From assembly GCA_947311285.1 (NCBI GenBank), contig CAMZKS010000123.1, positions 1 through 5,765 on the forward strand: a stretch of 5,765 bases of DNA, given 5' to 3'. The translations under genes and the position numbers were made by a program. Below are positions 1 to 5,054 of this stretch, piece by piece. The notes beneath the pieces were generated by a model that saw only the letters and a list, made by a program, of their open reading frames with translations, ran no database searches and had not been told where the DNA came from. Source of the DNA: an uncultured bacterium. Lineage in GTDB: Bacteria > Patescibacteriota > Gracilibacteria > UBA4473. How positions within the stretch are numbered: position 1 is the first letter of the stretch; each line of letters starts with the position of its first letter.

Positions 1-645
1 ATCCATAACAGGCCTCCCGGTCGGATAGTAACCATCATTTGCGGGGTTAGCGGCTCTGCTAGGAAAGGAGAAGTCCAAGTTAGATTCTCGGCCAAAAGTC
101 ATATAGCGAGAATCTACATAGTATCCATCTATTTCTTGACGCTGATATTTAGTGTTTAAGTTGTCGGCACTCTTCGTTCCAGCAAAATAAGCCTGAATAT
201 CGGCCGCAGTACCAGAACCGTCTTTAGACATCCAGTGATCAATTGGAGTTTTTGTTCCATTTTCATAAATAATAGAAGCAGAATTATTTCGATTCGCTTT
301 GTGTACTTTTGGTAGAAATTTATATCCAGACGAGATCTTATCCATGTCATCTGGGTAGCTGGGTATATCTGTTTGAAAAAATGGAATCGGATAATTTTCA
401 AATGCGTTTTTAAAATCTGCGTATGTCTTTAAAGAAAATGGCTTTGATTTTAACTCACCGTTTTTTCCATTTATCTTCTGAACCTTAGATAGGTCTAAGT
501 TTCGAAAAGCCGGAGTATTTCTGGCGGCAGCCACTAAATGAGTGAAGCATTGCTCCTCAGGGGAGGCCGCATTGACAGTATTAATAGAGAAATAGCCTAT
601 TAGTGATGAGCCGATAAGAAGAACTGATAATTTGCCTGCTTTCAT
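1..645 (-). CDS. Secreted protein of unknown family, C-terminus cut by window edge
   Basis: An open frame runs on the minus strand from the ATG at 645-643 to the left edge without a stop: 215 codons, 3' end missing. The first ~26 residues form a classical signal peptide: Lys at 2 and 5, a hydrophobic core (LSVLLIGSSLIGYF), then a small-residue cleavage site around VNA/A (residues 24-27). The protein is therefore probably exported. The mature part is rich in Asn, Asp, Ser, Tyr and Lys, has a single Cys (residue 33) just after the cleavage site, and shows no transmembrane helix in the visible part. I recognise no catalytic motif or family. Cys33 lies six or seven residues after the predicted cleavage point and is not in a lipobox, so a lipoprotein is unlikely. 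It lies 35 bases downstream of another minus-strand gene with a membrane anchor, and the two may be co-transcribed. No Shine-Dalgarno motif precedes the start. The frame is secure; the function is unknown. Confidence 0.8.
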   Translation of the reverse strand, partial: MKAGKLSVLLIGSSLIGYFSINTVNAASPEEQCFTHLVAAARNTPAFRNLDLSKVQKINGKNGELKSKPFSLKTYADFKNAFENYPIPFFQTDIPSYPDDMDKISSGYKFLPKVHKANRNNSASIIYENGTKTPIDHWMSKDGSGTAADIQAYFAGTKSADNLNTKYQRQEIDGYYVDSRYMTFGRESNLDFSFPSRAANPANDGYYPTGRPVMD

Positions 646-680
646 TGAAATTGATTTTGAGTTTTTAGTGTAGAGTCTTT

Positions 681-962
681 TTAGTGTCCGTCACCGTCAC
701 CGTCACCATCAGAAGGGATAGTGATGGTTGATGTGCTACCTGAAAAATTAATGTTAAAATCTGGGTTATCTGGGCCTGACCAGTTGGTGCCTGAAGTGGT
801 GTCAAAGTTAATACTAATGGCGGCGTTGGCTATTTTGGCACTAAGGCTGTTGCTTTGTCGGCAGAAAATTTCGCCGCCACAAATCCACATATCAATGGCT
901 AAAACAAAAAGTCCCAGAGAGGCGAAAATATAAGCTACGATAATAATTTGATCCTTTTTCAT
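681..962 (-). CDS. Small single-pass membrane protein with Asp-Gly repeat tail, unknown function
   Basis: 93 codons, ATG at 962-960, TAA at 683-681. Residues ~6-25 (IIIVAYIFASLGLFVLAIDM) form one hydrophobic helix after a short charged start (MKKDQ), so it is either a membrane anchor with the C-terminus outside or an uncleaved signal. Two Cys (28 and 34, C-x5-C) follow the helix and could form a disulfide outside the cell. The remaining ~58 residues are polar, rich in Ser, Thr, Asn and Gly. The last residues, 85-93, are four Asp-Gly pairs and a final His, which fit the D-x-D-x-D-G pattern of calcium-binding loops. The hydrophobic N-terminus resembles pilin-like or pseudopilin proteins, but there is no clear prepilin peptidase site. 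It sits 35 bases upstream of a secreted protein on the same strand. I do not recognise the family. Signal peptide-like start, frame integrity and spacing support a real gene rather than a shadow of the shorter opposite-strand frame. Confidence 0.72.
   Translation of the reverse strand: MKKDQIIIVAYIFASLGLFVLAIDMWICGGEIFCRQSNSLSAKIANAAISINFDTTSGTNWSGPDNPDFNINFSGSTSTITIPSDGDGDGDGH
688..711 (-). repeat. Short tandem hexamer repeat (CCGTCA unit) encoding Asp-Gly
   Basis: Three exact copies of CCGTCA (688-705) plus one copy with a single change (706-711) lie at the 3' end of the small membrane protein gene. Each unit encodes one Gly-Asp step on the minus strand. The unit length is a multiple of three, so gain or loss of copies would change tail length without a frameshift. 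Confidence 0.85.
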
Positions 963-982
963 TACACGAAGTATTACTTATA

Positions 983-988
983 ATTATA
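983..988 (-). promoter_or_regulatory. Possible -10 element for the small membrane protein gene
   Basis: A perfect TATAAT reads on the minus strand at 988-983, giving an expected start of transcription near 976 and a leader of about 14 bases before the ATG at 962. I find no convincing -35 hexamer at 16-18 bases upstream, and the surroundings are very AT-rich, so the match could be chance. Confidence 0.35.
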
Positions 989-1037
989 TTTAGCATTATT
1001 CTACGCTAGGATTTATGTTTTTGTAAAACAAATACGA

Positions 1038-1065
1038 TTGCGGTACCCTTTAAACGTTTTATAAT
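1038..1065 (+). promoter_or_regulatory. Promoter of the RnfD-like gene, likely giving a leaderless mRNA
   Basis: A perfect -10 box TATAAT lies at 1060-1065, with a weaker -35 (TTGCGG, 1038-1043) at a 16-base spacing. Transcription normally starts about seven bases after the -10 box, which falls on or next to the A of the ATG at 1072. No Shine-Dalgarno site could fit in between, so translation is expected to start on a leaderless or near-leaderless message. Confidence 0.65.
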
Positions 1066-1071
1066 GCTGAT

Positions 1072-2073
1072 ATGAACTCTAAATTTGTACAAGATTTGCT
1101 GCCTAAGTGTCGGTCTCTTGTAGAAAGGCCGTCATTACAGTTGTGGCAGGCGTTATCAATTTCAGCGTTTCTTTTGATTGGTGGTTTGTGGTTGGGATAC
1201 GTAGATATTACCTGGTGGCAGGTTGTCATGGTTTTTGCGGTCGTGATCGGGTTGGACTACTTTTTAAGAGGTTATTTAGATGGTAAAACAGGTTTTCCGT
1301 TGTCGGCTCTAAATTCCGGAATTGGAATTTGTTTATTCTTGAGAACCGAGTGGTGGATGATTCTCTTTTTTGCCGCGATTGTGGCTATTGCTTCAAAGTA
1401 TGTTTTACGAATTAGAGATAAACACTTTTTTAATCCCTCTTATACGGCTATTTTTTTGATGATCGTTTTATTTGGAAATGAGGCCTATGTGAACCATTTT
1501 CAGTGGGGTAGTGATTGGTATGTTTTGCTGCCCATACTTGTAATGGGGTTGTTTGTGACTTATAAGGCCGGTTTGCTGGATTCTGTTTTAGTGTTCTGGG
1601 GAACGATTTTGCTTTGTTTAGGTTTGGTGGTGGACTTTACTTCGGAAGATTTTGTATGGTTGTTTTTAACCGGGAGTTTTTTAATAATGAGTCTCCATGG
1701 TTTTACTGATCCGGCGACTATGCCTTCGGTTCGTAAGTATCGCTTGTTGTTTGCCGCCCAAATAGCGATTTTGTTTTTTGTCTGTCGGCAGGTAATTAAT
1801 GAGGGCTACAGTTTTTTTGCGGCTTATTTTTTAGTGAACTTGTTTGAGGTAGGCCTTTCGCAGTTAGAAGGTAAAACTTGGCGCGGTTATGATTTAAGAT
1901 TTTTAGTGCAAGTAGTGCTGACCGTCTTTTTAGCATTACTGCTGCTTGGTATGAGTTACTCATTCTACCTAGCGACCGATGGCATATGGCCAGAGTTACT
2001 TACAAATCGCTGTGTTAAATTTATCTGTCAGTGGGGTATAACCGAGGCCTGGGAGGTGGACGATGTCTTCTGA
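1072..2073 (+). CDS. NqrB/RnfD-superfamily polytopic membrane protein
   Basis: 333 codons, ATG to TGA. The protein is hydrophobic almost throughout, with about nine or ten membrane segments from residue ~29 to ~298 and a short polar tail. Three landmarks of the NQR2/RnfD/RnfE family appear in order: PLSALNSGIGICLFL (76-90), KHFFNPSYTAI (117-127; compare the family's K-H-x-F-N-P) and FTDPATMP (211-218; compare T-D-P-x-T-x-P). In Rnf and Na+-NQR complexes this subunit is part of the membrane ion-translocating electron-transport core. The S-G-A-T motif that carries covalent FMN in NqrB and RnfD is not visible, and no other Rnf/Nqr subunit gene lies in the window. It is therefore an orphan family member whose redox partner, if any, is encoded elsewhere. 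The start is fixed by the -10 box ending only six bases upstream. The last codons overlap a short downstream frame at 2063. Family assignment is fairly secure; function is inferred. Confidence 0.8.
   Translation: MNSKFVQDLLPKCRSLVERPSLQLWQALSISAFLLIGGLWLGYVDITWWQVVMVFAVVIGLDYFLRGYLDGKTGFPLSALNSGIGICLFLRTEWWMILFFAAIVAIASKYVLRIRDKHFFNPSYTAIFLMIVLFGNEAYVNHFQWGSDWYVLLPILVMGLFVTYKAGLLDSVLVFWGTILLCLGLVVDFTSEDFVWLFLTGSFLIMSLHGFTDPATMPSVRKYRLLFAAQIAILFFVCRQVINEGYSFFAAYFLVNLFEVGLSQLEGKTWRGYDLRFLVQVVLTVFLALLLLGMSYSFYLATDGIWPELLTNRCVKFICQWGITEAWEVDDVF
2051..2058 (+). promoter_or_regulatory. Strong Shine-Dalgarno site for the short frame at 2063
   Basis: GGGAGGTG within the 3' end of the RnfD-like gene contains the core GGAGG (2052-2056) six bases before the ATG at 2063. 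It is the only strong Shine-Dalgarno match at a plausible spacing before any start in this window, and it argues that a gene really started here. Confidence 0.65.
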
Positions 2074-2128
2074 TTTGACCGTTTGTTTTTTTGACTTAGA
2101 ATCGGCCGGCTTTCAGGGTAACCTTTAA
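2063..2128 (+). pseudogene. 21-codon remnant, probably the start of a DEDD-type 3'-5' exonuclease / RNase H-like gene
   Basis: The frame starts at ATG 2063, inside the last codons of the RnfD-like gene (11-base overlap), behind a strong Shine-Dalgarno site, and stops at TAA 2126-2128. The peptide has a short polar start, then TVCFFDLESAGFQGNL. This matches the first beta strand and ExoI motif (hydrophobic-F-D-x-E, here Asp11 and Glu13) of DnaQ-like and other DEDD-family exonucleases, which are normally well over 150 residues. Everything after the first strand is missing, and the tRNA gene begins 12 bases after the stop. I infer a gene truncated by deletion or rearrangement, formerly coupled to the upstream gene. 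Alternatives are a short leader peptide, or chance: part of the same DNA also reads as the tRNA promoter. The motif is short, so the identification is tentative. Confidence 0.45.
2075..2102 (+). promoter_or_regulatory. Promoter of the tRNA gene
   Basis: TTGACC (2075-2080) and TAGAAT (2097-2102) each match the sigma-70 consensus at five of six positions and are 16 bases apart. The expected start near 2109 would give a leader of about 32 bases for RNase P to remove. The -35 box begins two bases after the stop codon of the RnfD-like gene. A second TTGACT at 2091-2096 has no good -10 partner. Confidence 0.6.
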
Positions 2129-2140
2129 GTAGACGTAAAT

Positions 2141-2217
2141 GGCTCGGTAGCTCAGCTGGTTAGAGCGTCGGATTCATAACCCGGAGGTCGGCGGTTCAAG
2201 TCCGCCTCGAGCCACCA
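2141..2217 (+). tRNA. tRNA with anticodon CAT, most likely elongator tRNA-Met
   Basis: A full cloverleaf is visible. The acceptor stem 2141-2147/2207-2213 has seven pairs, the last G-U. The D stem is GCTC/GAGC (2150-2153/2163-2166). The anticodon loop 2173-2179 carries CAT at 2175-2177. The variable loop has five bases. The T stem GGCGG/CCGCC encloses TTCAAGT. The discriminator is A2214 and the CCA end is encoded (2215-2217). The first pair G1-C72 and the C11-G24 pair speak against an initiator tRNA, which usually has a mismatch at 1-72 and A11-U24. U4-A69 resembles elongator Met rather than the C4-G69 pattern of the lysidine-modified Ile tRNA of E. coli. The anticodon stem is odd: its 3' strand starts CCC as in initiators, while position 31 is A, leaving an A31-C39 mismatch. 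It has its own promoter upstream and a terminator just downstream. Confidence 0.92.
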
Positions 2218-2225
2218 TTTACAAA

Positions 2226-3089
2226 TTATAGTGGAAACGCTCGTTGGGCGTTTTTTTGTAGCTGCTCTTCGCATTCAACAATCGGTATTTTTTTAATCTT
2301 GGCTATGGCCTCAACAATCTCTGGAATAAAGGCTGGGCTGTTAAGTTTAGTTTTATTTTTACGAGCTTGATGTGGTGTCAGAAAAGGCGCATCGGTTTCG
2401 GTTAATATTTGTTCTGTGGGTAGTTGTTTTATTACTTCCCTTAAGTCTTCTGATTTAGGGTAGGTAGCAACACCACCAACACCGATGTAACCGTTAAGAT
2501 CGATTACAGCTTGTGCCGCGCTCAAGTCTTCACTGAAGCAGTGCCACACAAAATTAATTTGTTTGAACTCTTCAGCGTGTTCTTCAATAAATTTTAGCGT
2601 TTCATCTCGCGCCCCTCGGCTATGAATAATAAGTGTTTTATTGTGTTTTAGACTGAGTTTTAAGTGTTCTTTGAAACAGAGGCTTTGAAATTTTAAAAGC
2701 TGGATAGATTGCCGGTGAAATTGATCAAATCCGGTTTCACCAAAGGCCACTACCGCTTCGGAGTTTTTAGTGACTAGTTCGTCAAGCCACGCAAAATAAA
2801 GTGACCGGTTGTATATTTTAGGTCTGAGGTCTGGGGCTATGCCCAAATATTGGTGATGATCGGCATTATAAACGCCTAGCTGATCAACGTCGCAGGGATG
2901 AAGGCCGAGAGCGACTTTAAAAACTTCGTGTTTATTGGCTAAATTTAGTGCCGCCTGACAAGATAGTTCGTCAGTGCCAATTAGTATTTGTTGATTTACT
3001 CTGGCATTTTTGGCATCAATTAAAACTTGTTTGAATGAGTCTTTAAAACCTGGGAAATACAAATGATTGTGAGTGTCAATAAAAGCCAT
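2226..3089 (-). CDS. tatD: TatD-family metal-dependent hydrolase (nuclease)
   Basis: 287 codons, ATG 3089-3087, TAA 2228-2226. TatD proteins are TIM-barrel hydrolases using two divalent metals; characterised members are 3'-5' DNA/RNA exonucleases in the cytoplasm. The metal-site motifs are present in order: IDTHNHL (His7, His9), GLHP (His64), FGETGFD (Glu118), IIHSRGARDE (His156), VWHCFSE (His183) and LTETDAPFLTP (Asp233), then the N-x-P patch near 250. Odd points: Tyr11 replaces the usual Asp after the first His pair, GLHP is followed by Cys66 where many homologues have His, FDQF replaces the usual L-D-Y after the Glu motif, and Leu precedes N-S-P. The protein is about 25-30 residues longer than a typical ~260-residue TatD, mainly through an extended stretch around residues 70-100. 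It starts two bases after the glycosyltransferase stop, so the pair is an operon. Its last codons overlap the terminator of the convergent tRNA. The family is certain, the exact substrate unknown. Confidence 0.93.
   Translation of the reverse strand: MAFIDTHNHLYFPGFKDSFKQVLIDAKNARVNQQILIGTDELSCQAALNLANKHEVFKVALGLHPCDVDQLGVYNADHHQYLGIAPDLRPKIYNRSLYFAWLDELVTKNSEAVVAFGETGFDQFHRQSIQLLKFQSLCFKEHLKLSLKHNKTLIIHSRGARDETLKFIEEHAEEFKQINFVWHCFSEDLSAAQAVIDLNGYIGVGGVATYPKSEDLREVIKQLPTEQILTETDAPFLTPHQARKNKTKLNSPAFIPEIVEAIAKIKKIPIVECEEQLQKNAQRAFPL
2235..2257 (+). terminator. Intrinsic terminator of the tRNA gene, inside the 3' end of the convergent tatD gene
   Basis: AAACGC (2235-2240) pairs with GCGTTT (2248-2253) around a seven-base loop, and the U-tract runs through 2251-2257. 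It stands 17 bases after the tRNA CCA end. The T run follows the stem only on the plus strand, so it serves the tRNA. The same bases encode the last residues of the TatD protein on the other strand. Confidence 0.75.
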
Positions 3090-3091
3090 AT

Positions 3092-3901
3092 TTATTTAAC
3101 GTTAGGTAGTTTTTCGTTTTTGTACTTCCAGAAATATTTAAGGGCAGAGCTTAAATGAATCCAGAATGTTTTTTTTCTCCAGGCCTCCCATAGATTTCCG
3201 CCAGAAAGTCGATGTTGGCCATGAATAGCAATGGCAGATGGTACCAATAATACCCTAAGATTATGTTTCCAAAGTCGGCGACATAAATCTGTATCTTCTA
3301 AAAATAAGAAAAAACGAGAATCAAAACCATTCAATAAATTAGTGAACGTGTCTTTTTTTAAACACATGAAACTGCCTTGCACCCAATCAACAGCCTGAGG
3401 GCTTTGGCTTTGGTACCATTTTTTTTCTGAGTCGTAAGACCAGTTGAAACGGCTTGCTAGGCGGCGCCCAAACATGACCCATGGAGTTGGAAAGTGGCGA
3501 GCATTTTGTTGCACGCTGCCATCTGGGTTTATTAATTTAGGAGCCACTAAGCTAGCCCTAGTTTCGCTTTCAAGTGTTTCAAGTAATGGATCTAAGCTGG
3601 TAGAAGTGAGTTCGATATCAGGATTGATAATGGCGAGGTATTCTCCTTGGGCAAATTTAATACCTTCGCCGTAACCGCCACCAAAGCCTAAATTATTTTC
3701 TAGTCGGATTAAGTGTACCGGCGTTCCGGTAAATAAGTTCTCAAGGGTCTCTGCGTCATTGAGGGGGGAATCATTGTCAACCACGATAAACTCGTAGTCT
3801 AAATGTGCGGCATGGGTTTGAATAGACTGCCATAATTTTTTAATATGGGCTGAGCCGCCATAGTTAATTGTTATTATCGAGAGTTTTGGGCTCAGGTTCA
3901 T
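3092..3901 (-). CDS. Family 2 glycosyltransferase (rhamnosyltransferase/WbbL-like)
   Basis: 269 codons, ATG 3901-3899, TAA 3094-3092. GT-A fold glycosyltransferases of this group transfer a sugar from a nucleotide-sugar donor to a growing surface glycan at the inner face of the membrane. Visible motifs: SIITINYGG near the start, VDNDS (41-45) for the nucleotide, NNLGFGGGYGEGI (69-81), INPDI (92-96) at the metal-binding D-x-D position, INPDGSVQ (125-131), QGSFMCLKK (175-183) and GFDSRFFLFLEDTDLCRRL (192-210), whose Glu202-Asp203 holds the catalytic base. His227 in HGQHRLSGG fits the conserved histidine of the family. There is no transmembrane helix, though the aromatic, basic C-terminus (240-262) may bind the membrane. 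Length fits a minimal single-domain enzyme. It is the first gene of an operon with tatD, divergent from prs. Donor and acceptor cannot be read from the sequence. Confidence 0.92.
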   Translation of the reverse strand: MNLSPKLSIITINYGGSAHIKKLWQSIQTHAAHLDYEFIVVDNDSPLNDAETLENLFTGTPVHLIRLENNLGFGGGYGEGIKFAQGEYLAIINPDIELTSTSLDPLLETLESETRASLVAPKLINPDGSVQQNARHFPTPWVMFGRRLASRFNWSYDSEKKWYQSQSPQAVDWVQGSFMCLKKDTFTNLLNGFDSRFFLFLEDTDLCRRLWKHNLRVLLVPSAIAIHGQHRLSGGNLWEAWRKKTFWIHLSSALKYFWKYKNEKLPNVK

Positions 3902-3910
3902 GTCGCAAAG

Positions 3911-3938
3911 AGTTTACAAATTGCACATCATTTGGCAA
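3911..3938 (-). promoter_or_regulatory. Promoter of the glycosyltransferase-tatD operon
   Basis: On the minus strand TTGCCA (3938-3933, five of six to consensus) is followed after 16 bases by TAAACT (3916-3911, four of six). The expected start near 3904 leaves only about three bases before the ATG at 3901, so this message is probably near-leaderless too. The element lies in the 49-base spacer shared with the divergent prs gene. Confidence 0.5.
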
Positions 3939-3950
3939 AGTGCGAATTGA

Positions 3951-4886
3951 ATGATCCCTTTTAAAATTTTTTCCGGCTCCAGTCATCCAAATCTTGCGGC
4001 AAGTATTGCTCAAGGCCTTAATAAGGAATTGTCGCCTATTACTATCAAACATTTTGCTTGTGGTGAAACTTACATTAAATTTGATGAAAGTTTTCGTGGC
4101 CAAGATGTTTTTTTGGTTCAAACCTGTCGAACAGGGCATATGAACGATGATATGATGGAACTGTTTTTGATGATTGATGCGGCCCGACAAAGTTTTGCGC
4201 GTAACATTCACGTTATTATGCCTTACTTTGCTTATAGCCGTCAGGATAAAATTCATGAAGCACGAGAAGGCATTTCGGCTAAATTGTTTGCGGACTTAAT
4301 TGTTAAAGCCGGAGCGGATCACGTTATTGCGTTACACTTGCATTCAGATCAAACACAAGGGTTCTTTGATGTGCCGGTGGATAACTTAAATCCGCGTCGT
4401 ATTTTTGTGGACTACTTTGCCGCTAAAAATTTAAAGAATGCAGTTATAGTTTCGCCAGATGCTGGTGGCGCCAAAATGGCGAAAAAATTTGCGGATGAAT
4501 TAGGGGTTTCTATGTGTATTTTGCACAAACAACGCCCAGAACATAATGTGTCCGAAGTCTCGCATGTAATTGGAGATGTTAAGGGGAAATCGCCTATTAT
4601 TGTGGATGACATGGTTGATACTGGAGGATCTGTTGTAGCGGCTAAAGCAGCCTTGCTTACGGCTGGTGCGGATGATGAAATATATTTATGTGCGACACAC
4701 CCGATTTTCTCTGGTCCAGCGATAGAGCGTTTAAGTGGCGCTGATTTTAAAGAAATTGTTTGTACGGATTCATTGCCAGTTGAAAATTGTCCGACTAACT
4801 TTAAAGCGATAAGCATAGCACCGTTACTGGCAGATGTGGTTCAAAATGTAGTGGAACAAAAAAGTGTAAGTAAGTTATATATTTAA
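3951..4886 (+). CDS. prs: Ribose-phosphate pyrophosphokinase (PRPP synthetase)
   Basis: 311 codons, ATG 3951 to TAA 4884-4886, the usual length of class I bacterial enzymes. It makes 5-phosphoribosyl-1-diphosphate from ribose 5-phosphate and ATP for purine, pyrimidine, NAD, His and Trp synthesis in the cytoplasm. Motifs: KIFSGSSHPNLA (5-16), FACGETYIKFDESFRGQDVF (35-54; family F-S-D-G-E), the ATP-binding PYFAYSRQDK (91-100), the metal-site HLHSDQTQGFF (129-139), SPDAGG (168-173), the catalytic-loop HKQRP with Lys193 and Arg195, IGDVKGK (207-213), and the PRPP-binding loop VDDMVDTGGS (218-227). The C-terminal SVSKLYI matches the family's S-V-S-x-L-F end. A TGA lies directly before the ATG in the same frame, so the start cannot move upstream. 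No Shine-Dalgarno motif precedes it. A TTTACA at 3913-3918 could be a -35 but has only a poor -10 partner; another possible -10, TATTAT, lies at 3872-3877 inside the divergent gene, so the prs promoter is unresolved. Confidence 0.97.
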   Translation: MIPFKIFSGSSHPNLAASIAQGLNKELSPITIKHFACGETYIKFDESFRGQDVFLVQTCRTGHMNDDMMELFLMIDAARQSFARNIHVIMPYFAYSRQDKIHEAREGISAKLFADLIVKAGADHVIALHLHSDQTQGFFDVPVDNLNPRRIFVDYFAAKNLKNAVIVSPDAGGAKMAKKFADELGVSMCILHKQRPEHNVSEVSHVIGDVKGKSPIIVDDMVDTGGSVVAAKAALLTAGADDEIYLCATHPIFSGPAIERLSGADFKEIVCTDSLPVENCPTNFKAISIAPLLADVVQNVVEQKSVSKLYI

Positions 4887-4935
4887 AAAAGTCGTACGCG
4901 AGAACCTTTAAAAGTATGTTTAGTGGTTTCTTGAA

Positions 4936-4963
4936 TTTACAAAACTAAAACTTAAATTATAAA
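4936..4963 (+). promoter_or_regulatory. Promoter in the prs-gdhA spacer
   Basis: TTTACA (4936-4941) and TATAAA (4958-4963) each match consensus at five of six positions with a 16-base spacer. Transcription would start near 4970, about 85 bases before the gdhA ATG. The resulting leader would contain the hairpin and T run at 4985-5012. A second possible -10 (TATAGT, 5017-5022) lies after that hairpin but has no good -35. Confidence 0.5.
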
Positions 4964-4984
4964 ATTCGTAAAATAGTAGTCTGT

Positions 4985-5012
4985 GCAATGCGCTCTGGTT
5001 GCTGTTTTTTTT
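4985..5012 (+). terminator. Weak terminator-like hairpin with T8 between prs and gdhA
   Basis: GCAAT (4985-4989) can pair with GTTGC (4998-5002), including one G-T pair, around an eight-base loop. Two bases later comes a run of eight T (5005-5012). The short stem makes it a weak intrinsic terminator. It may end prs transcripts, or attenuate transcripts starting at the promoter near 4936-4963. Confidence 0.4.
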
Positions 5013-5054
5013 ACGATATAGTAAATTATTTATGTATTTTAACTTTTGATCTTC

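Noticed and set aside
156..401. 81-codon minus-strand frame
   Set aside because: Lies in another frame inside the secreted-protein gene, which has a signal peptide and runs unbroken for 215 codons; the composition looks like a shadow.
721..933. 70-codon open frame on the plus strand opposite the small membrane protein gene
   Set aside because: No domain or signal, and it is the complement of a better-supported gene with a clear membrane helix and plausible neighbour.
2071..2119. Reading TGA as glycine (Gracilibacteria/SR1 code), which would extend the RnfD-like protein
   Set aside because: No conserved gene here contains an in-frame TGA, glycines use GGN codons, and the extension would run through the tRNA promoter without similarity to the family.
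2141..2217. Initiator tRNA-fMet assignment
   Set aside because: The 1-72 position is a normal G-C pair and 11-24 is C-G, both unlike initiators, despite the initiator-like anticodon arm.
2141..2260. tRNA as an attachment site for an integrated element
   Set aside because: I found no repeated tRNA 3' end, integrase or foreign gene cluster in the window; the truncated frame lies on the 5' side of the tRNA, not the usual 3' side.
3444..3674. 76-codon plus-strand frame
   Set aside because: Antisense shadow of the glycosyltransferase gene.
3864..4256. 130-codon minus-strand frame over the prs start and the divergent spacer
   Set aside because: Antisense to strongly conserved prs codons, with no recognisable motifs.
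4412..4816. 134-codon minus-strand frame
   Set aside because: Antisense shadow of the prs catalytic domain.
4905..4933. Imperfect pairing of AGAACC with GGTTTCT after prs as a terminator
   Set aside because: Needs a bulge and a long loop, and there is no T run after it.
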